Assembly: GCF_029936995.1 (NCBI RefSeq)
Contig: NZ_JAPYRE010000002.1
Span: 62,001-126,000, forward strand
Source of the DNA: Henriciella sp.
GTDB taxonomy: Bacteria; Pseudomonadota; Alphaproteobacteria; Caulobacterales; Hyphomonadaceae
Length of the DNA stretch: 64,000 bases
Direction of reading: 5' to 3'
In this document: one piece after another, positions 46,767-56,360 of the stretch
Position numbering within the stretch: position 1 is the stretch's first letter
How the letters are laid out: each line of letters starts with the position of its first letter
The notes under the pieces: model-generated
Told to the model about the DNA's origin: nothing
Databases searched by the model: none
What the model saw: only the letters and a program-made list of their open reading frames with translations
Program-made: the position numbers and the translations under genes

Positions 46767-47348
46767 ATGAAATTCCGGATCGCTACTATCTTCGCCATTT
46801 CCGTCCTGTCGGCTGGTTGTGCCAGTACGGCAGGGGATACAGCGCGAAGGTCAGAAGCCGGTGTCACAAGGGCCCAGGCCGTAAAGGCTTTCTCCGATGC
46901 CGTGCTCGGGCACTGTCTGCCGGCCATTCACCGGGAAGAGACGTTCAGCGAATTCGAAGTCGACGGCGTCACGCCCATCGGCCAGCTCTGGGAAAACCGC
47001 ACGCCGCTATTCCAGAACGAGACCCTGCCCATCCACCAGATGGTCGAGGGCGTGGTTCAGCTCCAGCTTGACCCCTTTTCTTCCTGCCAAGTGGCCTCCA
47101 ACGATCTTCCGGTGGAAGTCACTTTCAACCTGATCGGAGATGCCCTCCTGCAGACGGCCTATGGCTACACCGAACAGGAGTCCGGTTATCCCCAGGATGG
47201 CGACAGGCTCAGCCGTGTCTTCGTATCCGGAACGGGAGACGACATGGTTACAGTCGCTCTCGATGGCATGAAGGACGGGGCGACGAGTTCGACAACCCTG
47301 TACTCCAACCTCAAGGCCAGCGTGACAGCCGGGCCACTCAACAACTAG
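46767..47348 (+). CDS. hypothetical lipoprotein
   Basis: A 193-residue protein with a lipoprotein signal (lipobox LSAGC, about residues 14-18). The mature protein has two further Cys (GHCLPAI and SSCQVAS) that could form a disulfide, and a mixed alpha/beta composition. No family is recognised. The second ATG (46767) is chosen because GGAG lies before it; the first is at 46755. A TATACT-like -10 is present just upstream (46740-46745). Confidence 0.75.
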   Translation: MKFRIATIFAISVLSAGCASTAGDTARRSEAGVTRAQAVKAFSDAVLGHCLPAIHREETFSEFEVDGVTPIGQLWENRTPLFQNETLPIHQMVEGVVQLQLDPFSSCQVASNDLPVEVTFNLIGDALLQTAYGYTEQESGYPQDGDRLSRVFVSGTGDDMVTVALDGMKDGATSSTTLYSNLKASVTAGPLNN

Positions 47349-47381
47349 CCGGACACCACACGTCGCGCCTGGAGGACGTTC

Positions 47382-48167
47382 CTAGCCGAACACCGCCACG
47401 GTCTGCCGCCCGATCATAACCGCGTCGCCTGAGCGGTTCCACAGCCGCATGGACTGGCTGGAATAGCCATCACTCGTGGCCTGCGCCTCATGATGCGCCA
47501 GGAACCAGCCTTCCGTCGTCTGGATGTCGTCTGTCAGGAACTCCGCCATCCACGTCATCGAGCTGATCGGCGCAGGCTCAGACATCATGGACATGGCCGC
47601 AGGCGGGGGCGAATCCGCGATGGACAGCAGCGTGGTCGCATTCCACAACGCCCCTTCATCCTTGTGGCGCAGCCACAGCGTGATGTCACCTCTCTCAGCG
47701 CCGCTCATGGGCGGATATCCGTCTGCCAGTCGCACATTGAAGTGGTTGGCAAAGGTCGGACGCCGGCCGCTGCCAAAGAAGGACTGGCACTCGTCCGGCG
47801 CTTTCACCTCAGGGCACTCCCGTGAGCGCTGGTTGAGCTTCGAGTCACGCTTGGCGCCGAACGTGAACAGGCACCGCGCCATCACGCCGTCCCCGGTAAC
47901 CATGTCTGCATTTATGAAAGCCGAGGACTTGCCGCGCCTCAATATGCTCGGCGAGATGACCACATCGCCACCGACAGGCCCGACGAAGGCGACCTGTGCC
48001 GCACGCAGGGGCATGTCCGGCACGAGCTCAAGCGCAGACTCAAGACAAAGCGCAGCCGTAAGGCCGCCATATGTCGTGCGGCCCTGCATCCAGTCTTCGG
48101 GGATTGTCGCTTCGACACGGCCGTTCGTGCCGCGCTTCAGGCCAGCGATCAGTTCACTGTAAAGCAC
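47382..48167 (-). CDS. acyl-CoA thioesterase family protein (double hotdog)
   Basis: A 261-residue TesB-like thioesterase. The first hotdog has RTTYGGLTAALCLESAL, the second a WMAEFL strand and a closing SMRLWNRSGDAVMIGRQTVAVF, typical of the second TesB half. It hydrolyses acyl-CoA to acid and CoA; chain-length preference unknown. It starts at GTG one base after the ferredoxin stop, so it is probably translated together with it. Confidence 0.82.
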   Translation of the reverse strand: MLYSELIAGLKRGTNGRVEATIPEDWMQGRTTYGGLTAALCLESALELVPDMPLRAAQVAFVGPVGGDVVISPSILRRGKSSAFINADMVTGDGVMARCLFTFGAKRDSKLNQRSRECPEVKAPDECQSFFGSGRRPTFANHFNVRLADGYPPMSGAERGDITLWLRHKDEGALWNATTLLSIADSPPPAAMSMMSEPAPISSMTWMAEFLTDDIQTTEGWFLAHHEAQATSDGYSSQSMRLWNRSGDAVMIGRQTVAVFG

Positions 48168-48168
48168 C

Positions 48169-48489
48169 CTAGTGCTGGCTTTCCGGCGTCGTCACCTTGA
48201 GCCCGTCAAGCTCATCCGTGATCTGGATCTGGCACGAAAGACGGGAATTGGGCTGAACATTCTCGGCAAAATCGAGCATCGACTGCTCCATCTCTTCCGA
48301 CTCGCCAACTTTCCCCATGAAGGCCTCGTCGACATAGACATGGCAGGTTGCGCAGGCGCATGCCCCGCCGCAATCGGCATCAATTCCGGGGATCGAATTC
48401 TTGATCGCGGTTTCCATGACGGTCTCGCCATTCTTCGCTTCGATCGGGCGCTCGGTGCCTTCGTGGTCTACGTAAATAATTTTCGGCAT
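48169..48489 (-). CDS. 2Fe-2S ferredoxin (adrenodoxin type)
   Basis: A 106-residue ferredoxin with the cluster pattern Cys-x5-Cys-x2-Cys ([15 protein letters not shown], about residues 40-54) and the fourth Cys in RLSCQIQI. The sequence is of the adrenodoxin/putidaredoxin group. It carries electrons, usually from a ferredoxin reductase to a P450 or dioxygenase. A matching reductase gene lies immediately upstream; no oxygenase is in the window. Confidence 0.93.
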   Translation of the reverse strand: MPKIIYVDHEGTERPIEAKNGETVMETAIKNSIPGIDADCGGACACATCHVYVDEAFMGKVGESEEMEQSMLDFAENVQPNSRLSCQIQITDELDGLKVTTPESQH

Positions 48490-48506
48490 TGGCTTTGTTT
48501 CTCTCC

Positions 48507-49748
48507 TCAGGCGGCGTCAGCCGCTATCTCTTTCATGCTTATGGTTGTATCGCTCAGCCGGTCAGGCGCAACATGCGCACCTGACATGATGAGCTTTTTC
48601 GAGGCTATGAACTCAGGCGGGCTGTTAACCGCATCAACAGCGATCAGCCGGCCGGCTTTCAGGTAAAAGGCGGCAAACTTGTTTGCGGATTTGTCACCGC
48701 GCACGACGACTTCGTCATGGCCCTGTGACAGTCCGGCAATCTGCAGCTTCACATCATACTGGTCGGACCAGAACCACGGGCAGTCGATGTTCGGGCGCGG
48801 TTTGTTCATGATGGCAGCGGCTGCCAGCTTGCCCTGCTCGATCGCATTATGGACGCTCTCCAGACGGCCCGAGCGGGCATAGTGGTTAAGCGGGCGCACC
48901 GTGCAGTCGCCGGCGGCAAAGATACGCGGATCGGACGTGCGTGCATCGTCATCGACGATGATCCCGTCCTTGCAGGGCAGGCCCGCCTCTGCGGCCAGCT
49001 CGATGTTCGGCACGATGCCGATCCCGGCAAGCACCATGTCGGCGGCAATCTGCTCGCCATCGGCCAGCACGGCATGGCTGACCTTGCCGCCCTCCCCTTT
49101 CAGCGAGGACAGCCGTGCGCCGAGCCGTATGTCGACACCCTTGTCGGTATGCAGGCGCTCGTAGAATTCCGAGATCACGGGGCTCGTCACCCGCGCAAGG
49201 ACACGCTCGGCCATTTCCAGCACGGTCACTTCAAGGCCGAGCTGGCGCGCCACGGCGGCGGCCTCGAGCCCGATATAGCCGGCCCCGACGATGACCAGCC
49301 TCTGGCCCTCGATCATTTTTGGCTGGATATGTTCGACATCCGACAGACCGCGCAGGTCGAAGACATTCTTCAGCTCCACCCCCTCGATGGGCAGCGCCCG
49401 CGGACGCGAGCCCGTGGCAATGATGAGCGCGTCATAGGCCAGGTGTCCGCCATGCTCGAAGCGTACTTCGCGGGCCGACCGGTCAATCGCCTCGACGCGC
49501 TGGGAGAGCAGCGTCTCGACATTGTTGTCCTCGTACCAGGCGGCGTGCTTGAAATAGAGCCGGTCCTCGCCAAGCTCGCCCTTCATGTAGGCTTTCGAGA
49601 GCGGCGGACGCTGGTATGGCAGTGCGGTCTCTTCACCGATCAGCGTGATTGCCCCTTCATAGCCAAACTGGCGCAGCGACTGTATCGCCTGCGCACCCGC
49701 CTGGCCGCCGCCAATCACGACTACTCTTTCTGCGCGTGACAGATCCAA
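48507..49748 (-). CDS. NAD(P)H-dependent ferredoxin reductase (FAD-dependent)
   Basis: A 413-residue flavoprotein of the putidaredoxin-reductase type. The FAD loop is [12 protein letters not shown] near the N-terminus, a second nucleotide loop is [13 protein letters not shown], and FAAGDCT is the FAD C-motif. The start is placed at a TTG following GGAGG and AAAGG; ATGs at 49781 and 49805 would add 11 or 19 residues. It precedes the ferredoxin gene by 17 bases and probably reduces it. Confidence 0.88.
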   Translation of the reverse strand: MDLSRAERVVVIGGGQAGAQAIQSLRQFGYEGAITLIGEETALPYQRPPLSKAYMKGELGEDRLYFKHAAWYEDNNVETLLSQRVEAIDRSAREVRFEHGGHLAYDALIIATGSRPRALPIEGVELKNVFDLRGLSDVEHIQPKMIEGQRLVIVGAGYIGLEAAAVARQLGLEVTVLEMAERVLARVTSPVISEFYERLHTDKGVDIRLGARLSSLKGEGGKVSHAVLADGEQIAADMVLAGIGIVPNIELAAEAGLPCKDGIIVDDDARTSDPRIFAAGDCTVRPLNHYARSGRLESVHNAIEQGKLAAAAIMNKPRPNIDCPWFWSDQYDVKLQIAGLSQGHDEVVVRGDKSANKFAAFYLKAGRLIAVDAVNSPPEFIASKKLIMSGAHVAPDRLSDTTISMKEIAADAA

Positions 49749-49922
49749 AACCTTTAATCCTCCCGGTTTCAGTACTTTCATGACGCAGGCGTCACGATTT
49801 TTCAAGACATACCCCCGCGCGATAACAGCGCAGCACGTTCAAGGAAAGCCTGAAGGCTTGACCCGCGAGGCCAGCCCGGCACATTCCCGCATTGTAAAAC
49901 GCCGGAAAGGACGTGCCTTACA

Positions 49923-51032
49923 GTGCCAGACCCCTCTGCCCGCATGATGGAGATGCTGCATGCCCGTGCCGCGAAACTCGGTCGAGGCGAAAGCCTGACG
50001 CCGCCGGTCGTCAACGCCGCCAAGTATGCCCTGCCCGGTGATCCGGATCATGCTTTTCCGTATGGCCGGTTCGACAATCCGACCTGGGCAAGCGTCGAAG
50101 CCGCCATCGGCGTGCTCGAGGACGCAGAGACCGTCTGCTTTCCGTCCGGCATGGCCGCCGTCACCGCCGCGATCATGGCCTGCCTCAAACCAAGGGCGCG
50201 CATCCTTCTGCCCTCTGATGGCTATTACACGGTTCGCGTCCTCCTCGATGAGTTCCTGCGCCAGCACGATATAGACGTCACTGAACTGCCAACCGGGCAG
50301 ATGAGCGATCACGATGTCTCCGGCTATGACCTCGTATGGCTCGAAACCCCGTCAAATCCGGGACTCGATGTCTGCGATATTGCCGCAATTGCCGCGCGCA
50401 CGCATGAAAGCGGCGGGCTGGTCTGTGTCGACAACACCACCGCCACGCCCCTGCTGCAGCCGGTTCTGGATCTTGGGGCCGACCTGGCTGTCTCATCCGA
50501 CACAAAGGCCCTGTGTGGCCATTCCGACGTCCTCTTCGGTCATGTCGCCGGGCGCGATAGCGCCCTCATGGAGCGGGTCCGCCAGTGGCGCAAACTCTCC
50601 GGGGCGACCCCCGGCCCATCGGAAGCCTATCTTGCCTATCGCGGCCTGATGACACTGGATGTCCGGCTGGAGCGAATGTGCGCCAATGCAGAAGCCCTCG
50701 CCAACCTGTTCTACAGCCATCCGGCCACTGGTTCAGTGCGCTATCCCGGCCTTGCTGACGATCCGTCATACCCGACAGCCACCCGCCAGATGGCCCGGCC
50801 CGGCTTCATCATTGGCATCCAGTTCACCGATGCGGCGACTGCCGAACGCTTTATTGAAGACTGCCCGGCCGTCTTTCACGCCACCAGCTTCGGCGGCATC
50901 CAGACAAGTGGTGAACGCCGCGCCCGCTGGGGCGACGATGTGCCAGACAGCTATGTCCGCCTTTCGGTCGGCTGCGAGCCTGCCGACGCACTGCTTGGCG
51001 CCATCCGGCAAACCCTGGACAGCCTCACATGA
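49923..51032 (+). CDS. PLP-dependent Cys/Met metabolism enzyme (cystathionine gamma-synthase/lyase type)
   Basis: A 369-residue fold-type I PLP enzyme. The cofactor Lys195 lies in SSDTKALCGHSDVLFG, with ETPSNPGLDV and CVDNTTATPLLQP also diagnostic. The precise reaction (gamma-synthase, beta-lyase or gamma-lyase) cannot be told from the motifs. The start is GTG at 49923; an ATG seven codons later is possible. Its stop overlaps the tsaE start (ATGA). Confidence 0.88.
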   Translation: MPDPSARMMEMLHARAAKLGRGESLTPPVVNAAKYALPGDPDHAFPYGRFDNPTWASVEAAIGVLEDAETVCFPSGMAAVTAAIMACLKPRARILLPSDGYYTVRVLLDEFLRQHDIDVTELPTGQMSDHDVSGYDLVWLETPSNPGLDVCDIAAIAARTHESGGLVCVDNTTATPLLQPVLDLGADLAVSSDTKALCGHSDVLFGHVAGRDSALMERVRQWRKLSGATPGPSEAYLAYRGLMTLDVRLERMCANAEALANLFYSHPATGSVRYPGLADDPSYPTATRQMARPGFIIGIQFTDAATAERFIEDCPAVFHATSFGGIQTSGERRARWGDDVPDSYVRLSVGCEPADALLGAIRQTLDSLT

Positions 51033-51481
51033 GCTTTCTCGAAATCCACCTGCCTGACATCGAAGCGACATCCCGGCTCGCGCGGCGGCTTGCCCCGCAC
51101 CTTAAAGCCGGGGACGTGATCGCGCTCAAGGGCGGGCTCGGCGCCGGCAAGACCACCTTCGCCCGTGCCCTCATCTCCATCCTTTCCGGGGCTGAAACAG
51201 ATGTGCCCAGCCCGACCTATACCCTCGTCCAGACCTATGACACGCCGGGCCTCACCGTCTTTCACTTCGACCTCTACCGCCTCGAGACCCCGGATGAGGT
51301 CATGGAGCTCGGCTGGGAGGAAACCATGGACGGTCTCGCCCTGATCGAGTGGCCGGACAAGGCAGGCGAACACCTCCCCCAATGGCGGCTCGATCTTGCC
51401 CTTGAACAAACGCAGGATGGCCGCACGGCAAGGCTGGAAGCGCACGGCGAAGACTGGCAAGCTCGCCTTCATGGGATTTGA
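51029..51481 (+). CDS. tsaE: tRNA threonylcarbamoyladenosine biosynthesis ATPase TsaE
   Basis: A 150-residue P-loop ATPase with GGLGAGKTTFARALI and the DVPSPTYTLVQ switch region. The HFDLYRL segment follows. It works with TsaB and TsaD (tsaD is at 19350-20438) to make t6A37. The ATG overlaps the preceding stop codon, and the end overlaps amgK, indicating translational coupling through this run. Confidence 0.94.
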   Translation: MSFLEIHLPDIEATSRLARRLAPHLKAGDVIALKGGLGAGKTTFARALISILSGAETDVPSPTYTLVQTYDTPGLTVFHFDLYRLETPDEVMELGWEETMDGLALIEWPDKAGEHLPQWRLDLALEQTQDGRTARLEAHGEDWQARLHGI

Positions 51482-52568
51482 AACCACACGTGCGCACCAG
51501 ATAGACGTCTTCCTGACACAGGAAGGCTGGAAGGATGCGCGCCTCGACTGGCTAAACCAGGACGCCTCAACGCGCCGCTATGGCCGCCTGACCCGTCCGG
51601 ATGGCACGACAGCCCTGCTCATGGACGCCCCGCCTGTCGAGGACGACCCGTGTACGCCCACACTCACTGATGCCGAGCGCCTTGCCGGGGGCTGGAACAA
51701 GCAGTCACGTCTCGCCGCATCCCGGGTCGAAGCATTCGCGGCCATAGGCGGCTGGTTGAAACGCAACGGCTTCAGCGCCCCGGAGATCCATGCTGGCGAC
51801 CCGTCTCTCGGCCTTGCCGTGATTGAGGATTTCGGCACGCTGAAGGAGTTTGCCCGCCTGATCGAACAGGGCGAAGACGAGATCACCCTCTACACAGCCG
51901 CCGCCGAAGCCCTGGCCGAGCTGCACGTCCTCGACCGCCCAGCCGTCCTTGAAGGACTGGGCTGCGAGTGGCCGCTTCTGGCCTTTGATGACCTCGCCCT
52001 GCGGGTCAACGCCGACCTCTTTGCCGACTGGCTGCCGGAACTCGACCCCCGCATGAAGATGACAGACATTGCCCGGGCACGTTGGGAAGAAGAGCGCGAC
52101 GCCCTGATAGACCAGGCCCGCACCTTCCCACGCGAACTCACACTCCGCGACTATCATGCCGAAAATCTGATCTGGCTGCCCGAACGCAAGGGCCGCGCCC
52201 GGATCGGCCTTCTGGACTTCCAGGACGCCGTCATCGGCTGGGACGCATGGGACATGGCAATGCTGGTTCAGGATGCCCGCCGCGAGGTTTCCGCAGAGGC
52301 CCGCGATGCCGCCATCCGCACCTATCTCAACCGGACCGGCAAGACCGAAACCGACTTCCTTGAACGCCTCGCCGTGATCGGCGCGCTGAATGCGCTGCGC
52401 ATCACCGGCATTTTCTCCCGCCTCGTCTCGCGCGATGGCAAGCAGCGCTATCTCGACTTCCTGCCCCGCCAGAAACGCCTGCTCGCACGCAACCTCCAGC
52501 ATCCGGCTGCGGCTGGCATGTCTGCCTTTGTGCGTGACACTGCGCCCTTCATCTTCGAGGATGCCTGA
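51471..52568 (+). CDS. amgK: aminoglycoside-phosphotransferase-fold sugar kinase AmgK
   Basis: A 365-residue APH-fold kinase. The catalytic loop is LRDYHAENLIWL and the metal-binding Asp is in GLLDFQDAVIGWDAWDMA. In Pseudomonas and Caulobacter, AmgK phosphorylates the anomeric carbon of MurNAc/GlcNAc in the peptidoglycan recycling route that bypasses de novo UDP-MurNAc synthesis. The next gene is the partner murU, which supports the assignment over a drug-resistance kinase. Confidence 0.88.
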   Translation: MGFETTRAHQIDVFLTQEGWKDARLDWLNQDASTRRYGRLTRPDGTTALLMDAPPVEDDPCTPTLTDAERLAGGWNKQSRLAASRVEAFAAIGGWLKRNGFSAPEIHAGDPSLGLAVIEDFGTLKEFARLIEQGEDEITLYTAAAEALAELHVLDRPAVLEGLGCEWPLLAFDDLALRVNADLFADWLPELDPRMKMTDIARARWEEERDALIDQARTFPRELTLRDYHAENLIWLPERKGRARIGLLDFQDAVIGWDAWDMAMLVQDARREVSAEARDAAIRTYLNRTGKTETDFLERLAVIGALNALRITGIFSRLVSRDGKQRYLDFLPRQKRLLARNLQHPAAAGMSAFVRDTAPFIFEDA

Positions 52569-52572
52569 CGCA

Positions 52573-53295
52573 ATGACGACTATGCCAGACACTGCGATGA
52601 TCCTCGCCGCCGGGCTCGGCACACGCATGCGCCCGCTGACGGATGATACGGCCAAACCACTCCTCAAGGTCGCCGGCAAACCCCTGATCGACCGGCAGGT
52701 CGAACCGCTGATCGAAGCCGGGGTCAAACGCCTCGTGGTCAACACGCACTGGTGTGCCGGCCAGGTCGAAGCGCATGTGAAAGGCTATGGCGGCGTCGAG
52801 GTCGTCTTTTCCGACGAACGCGAGGAAGTGCTCGAGACCGGCGGCGCGCTGGCCAAGGCCGCCCCGCTTCTTGGCGAGGGTCCTGTCTTTGTCGTCAACA
52901 CCGACGCCTTCTGGGCACCCTCAGGTGCCAGCCCCCTCAGACAGCTAGCAGATGCCTATGATCCCGCCCGCATGGACGAGCTGCTGCTGCTCGCAGACAC
53001 GGGCCGCTGCCTCGGCTTTGGCGGTCCCGGGGACTTCTTTCGCGCTGAAGACGGCACGCTCACCCACCGCGGTGACGCAGCTTCAGCCCCTTGGGCCTAT
53101 GCCGGCCTGCGCATCGCCAATCCGGCACTTTACGCCGACCACAGCCCCGAACCCTTCTCCGCTTTCCGCATCTGGTCAGGGCTCCTCTCAAGCGGACGCA
53201 TGCACGGCCTGCCGCTTGACCGCTTCTGGCTGCATGTCGGGGACCCACAGGCCCTGAAGGACGCAGAAATGTGGATGTGGTGTTTCGGCGCATGA
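52573..53295 (+). CDS. murU: N-acetylmuramate alpha-1-phosphate uridylyltransferase MurU
   Basis: A 240-residue nucleotidyltransferase. The signature MILAAGLGTRMRPLTDDTAKPLL is at the N-terminus (about residues 9-31), and VVNTDAFW supplies the metal-binding Asp. MurU converts MurNAc-1-phosphate to UDP-MurNAc after AmgK. Three closely spaced ATGs (52561, 52573, 52582) are possible; the middle one has GAGG nine bases upstream. Its stop overlaps the addB start (ATGA). Confidence 0.88.
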   Translation: MTTMPDTAMILAAGLGTRMRPLTDDTAKPLLKVAGKPLIDRQVEPLIEAGVKRLVVNTHWCAGQVEAHVKGYGGVEVVFSDEREEVLETGGALAKAAPLLGEGPVFVVNTDAFWAPSGASPLRQLADAYDPARMDELLLLADTGRCLGFGGPGDFFRAEDGTLTHRGDAASAPWAYAGLRIANPALYADHSPEPFSAFRIWSGLLSSGRMHGLPLDRFWLHVGDPQALKDAEMWMWCFGA

Positions 53296-56200
53296 GCAGG
53301 GATCGCCTTTTCGACGCCGGTGCCCCGAAGGTCCGCACCATCCCGGCCGGCGCCGACACCCTGACAGCGCTCGCCACAACGCTCGCCCGCGAGAAAGACT
53401 TCGCCACGCACCCCGATGCGCTGGCCGATGATTTGATTTACGTCCCCAATCGTCGCTCGGCACGCGCGCTCGCCCTGGCGCTCCACAGGGCTGCTGGCGG
53501 CAAGGCCCTCCTGATGCCGGACATCCGCCCGCTTGGCGATCTTGAAAGCGATGAACCTCCGCCCGGCGCGGAAAGTGCCCTGGCTGACCTGCCACCTGCC
53601 ATCTCCCCCGCAGAAAGGCTTGGCCGTCTCGCCGTGCTTGTCAGCGCCTATTACGAGAAGCTCGGCCAATCGATCCCGCCCGCATCCTCCATAGCAGCGG
53701 CACGCGAACTCTCGCGGCTTCTGGACCAGGCGGCACTTTCGGGAAATGTCGACTGGGACAGGCTCGACACGCTGGTGGCCGAACGCCAGCTCGCCGAACA
53801 CTGGCAGAAATCTGTGAATTTCCTCGACATCATCACCCGCCAGTGGCCCGAAGACCTTGAACGCAATGTCCAGATGGACCCGTATGCCCGACGTCTCGCC
53901 GCTGCCGAAGCCACCGCGAAACGCTGGCAGGACACGCCTCCAAAGGGCGACATCATCATCGCAGGCTCCACCGGCGCAGACCCATCCGGCCGCATACTGA
54001 TGAAAGCCGCGCTCACCCTGCCGCGCAGCCTGATCGTCCTGCCGGGGCTCGACCGCGAAGTGAGCCACGGCGCATGGGAGCGCATCTCCGAGACGCCCAA
54101 CCATCCGCAGTTCACCATCGCGCGCACGCTCGCATCGCTCGGCCTCGCCCCGCATGAAGTGGCCGCATGGCCCGGCCTTGAGACGAGCCCGCAGCAGAAT
54201 GCCCGGCGCACGCTTGTCCACGAAGCGCTTGCCCCGGCTGACGACACGTCTGGCTGGCTGGAGCGTCTCGACGTCCTTTCCGGCACGCGGGACAGGGCCG
54301 ATTTCGCCCGCGACGGATTTTCCGGCCTGACCATGATCGAGGCCGATGACGAAAGCGACGAGGCCTGGTGTGCTGCGCTCCTGTTGCGCCTGACGCTGGA
54401 AACAGGGGACCAGACAGCCGCGCTCGTCACGCCCGACACAGGGCTGGCCCGGCGGGTTTCCGCGCTTCTCAGGCAATGGGATGTGCATGTCGCCCCGTCC
54501 GGTGGCACACCACTTCTCCAGACGCCAGCAGGCAGCCTTGCTGCGCTTGTCATGGAATGGGTGAGCGATCCGACCCACCCCGTCTCCATGCTGGCGGTGC
54601 TGAAGCACGCACAGGTCGAGGTGACACATGACATTGCCGCGTTCGAGCGCTTCTTTCTGCGCGGGCCGCGCCGCTGGGACGACTGGGCTTCCCTCAATAT
54701 ACACATCAAGCGTCTGGCAAGTGATGAGGAACACGCCTACCGCGCCGGCCTGCAACCGCATCATGCAGAAGCGGCACTTGCGCTCAGTGCAGACTTGCAG
54801 GCGCGTTTCCATGCGGCCGGTCTCGATGCAAGCGATGAACAGGTAAGCGGCATGGCCTTCCTGGAGGCCGTCAGTGATTTGATGGGAAGCCTCGGCGCTA
54901 CACCACTGCCATGGGCCGGGCCGGATGGCGCCGCGCTTTCGACAGCGCTAAGGGACTTTGCCGAAGTCACCAAGAGCATGGCCCCGGCCACCCCGGAAAT
55001 CTGGACAGAACTGTTCAAGGCTTTCTGCACAACCATCATGGTCCGCGAGGAAGCCATCGAACATCCGCGGCTCAATATCTGGGGGCCACTGGAAGCCCGC
55101 CTGCAATCGGCTGACCGGCTCATCCTGGCCGGGCTCAATGAAGGCGTCTGGCCCGCCCAGCCACCGGCAGACGCCTTCCTGCCACGCAGCTTCCGGCGTG
55201 AGATCGGCCTCAACGACCCGGATGAACGTATCGGCCTTTCCGCGCACGACTTTGCCCAGATGGCCGCCGCTCCCAATGTCACCCTGCTATCGTCCCGCCG
55301 GCGTGAGGATGCCCCGGCGATCAGTTCACGCTGGCTCTGGCGTTTGAACACGCTGGCACGCGGTGCGCTCGGCGAGGAAGAAGCCGCAAGAACTCTTTCC
55401 CCGCAGGCGGATCAGGATCCGCGCGAATGGCTGAAGGCTCTTCGTAAACCTGAGGAGCTCAGCGGGTTCCGCTCAGAGCCCCGCCCGAAGCCACCGCTCG
55501 AGCAGCGCCCGAAAGGACTTTCGGTTACACGGATCGAAGCCCTGCAACGCGACCCTTATGCGATCTATGCACAATATGTCCTTGGCCTGACAAAGCTCGA
55601 CGCGCTCGACATGCCCGTAGATGCCCGCCCGCGCGGAACCGCCATTCATGCCGCGCTCGAGAAATTCGAGGAAGACGGCGTCGAGAAGTCGGCCGGACAG
55701 CTGGTCAGGATGCTGGAAGAGGAGTTGCGCGCAGCAGGCGAAGCCGAGGACATCATCCTTGGGGCTATGGCTTCCCGCAAACGCGTGGCCGAAGAATACC
55801 TGGCCTGGCGCCATGACAGGCTCCATGAAATTGCAGGTACTCCGTATACGGAACTCAAGGGCTCGCACACCTTTCCTGTAGCTGGCGCAGAGGATGGCTT
55901 CCGCCTCACTGCCACAGCCGACCGGATAGAAAAACGCCATGATGGCAGCCTTGCGATACTCGACTTCAAGTCCGGTGCCCCGCCCGGTGAAGGCGAAGTT
56001 CGGACCGGACTCAATCCGCAGATGCCGCTTCAGGCCGTTATCGCCCTTGAAGCAGGCTTCCCGGATCGCAAGGACGGGCGCCTGTCACCCTATTCTGTCA
56101 GTGAGCTGACATATGTTCGCTTCGGCACGCAATTCGCCGTGCGCCACATAGGTGAAAAGGTCGGCAACTCCTACCCCGAAAAGCCTGTCGAAGAGATCAT

Positions 56201-56360
56201 CGACGAGACACGCGAAGGCTTCCTGAAGCTGGTCGCAAAGTTTGCCGACCCCGATCACCCCTATGTCAGTATGCCGCGTCCGAAATGGGCGAAGTACGGC
56301 TCTGATTATGCCCGGCTTGCCCGCCGCGATGAATGGGCTGCGGAGGACGGCGATGACTGA
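53292..56360 (+). CDS. addB: double-strand break repair protein AddB
   Basis: A 1022-residue alphaproteobacterial AddB. The N-terminal inactivated helicase part contains LIYVPNRRSARALAL, and the middle has AGLNEGVWPAQP. The C-terminal RecB-type nuclease domain ends with ILDFKSGAPP as the catalytic Asp/Lys. With AddA it forms a RecBCD-like enzyme that resects double-strand breaks. The ATG overlaps murU's stop and the 3' end overlaps addA. Confidence 0.93.
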   Translation: MSRDRLFDAGAPKVRTIPAGADTLTALATTLAREKDFATHPDALADDLIYVPNRRSARALALALHRAAGGKALLMPDIRPLGDLESDEPPPGAESALADLPPAISPAERLGRLAVLVSAYYEKLGQSIPPASSIAAARELSRLLDQAALSGNVDWDRLDTLVAERQLAEHWQKSVNFLDIITRQWPEDLERNVQMDPYARRLAAAEATAKRWQDTPPKGDIIIAGSTGADPSGRILMKAALTLPRSLIVLPGLDREVSHGAWERISETPNHPQFTIARTLASLGLAPHEVAAWPGLETSPQQNARRTLVHEALAPADDTSGWLERLDVLSGTRDRADFARDGFSGLTMIEADDESDEAWCAALLLRLTLETGDQTAALVTPDTGLARRVSALLRQWDVHVAPSGGTPLLQTPAGSLAALVMEWVSDPTHPVSMLAVLKHAQVEVTHDIAAFERFFLRGPRRWDDWASLNIHIKRLASDEEHAYRAGLQPHHAEAALALSADLQARFHAAGLDASDEQVSGMAFLEAVSDLMGSLGATPLPWAGPDGAALSTALRDFAEVTKSMAPATPEIWTELFKAFCTTIMVREEAIEHPRLNIWGPLEARLQSADRLILAGLNEGVWPAQPPADAFLPRSFRREIGLNDPDERIGLSAHDFAQMAAAPNVTLLSSRRREDAPAISSRWLWRLNTLARGALGEEEAARTLSPQADQDPREWLKALRKPEELSGFRSEPRPKPPLEQRPKGLSVTRIEALQRDPYAIYAQYVLGLTKLDALDMPVDARPRGTAIHAALEKFEEDGVEKSAGQLVRMLEEELRAAGEAEDIILGAMASRKRVAEEYLAWRHDRLHEIAGTPYTELKGSHTFPVAGAEDGFRLTATADRIEKRHDGSLAILDFKSGAPPGEGEVRTGLNPQMPLQAVIALEAGFPDRKDGRLSPYSVSELTYVRFGTQFAVRHIGEKVGNSYPEKPVEEIIDETREGFLKLVAKFADPDHPYVSMPRPKWAKYGSDYARLARRDEWAAEDGDD

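Noticed and set aside
49846..49859. AAGCCT-GA-AGGCTT palindrome between the ferredoxin reductase and PLP enzyme genes
   Set aside because: Short and without an assigned regulator; it could arise by chance at this GC content.
53130..54812. 560-codon open frame antisense to murU/addB
   Set aside because: Overlaps two overlapping conserved genes and shows no domain.
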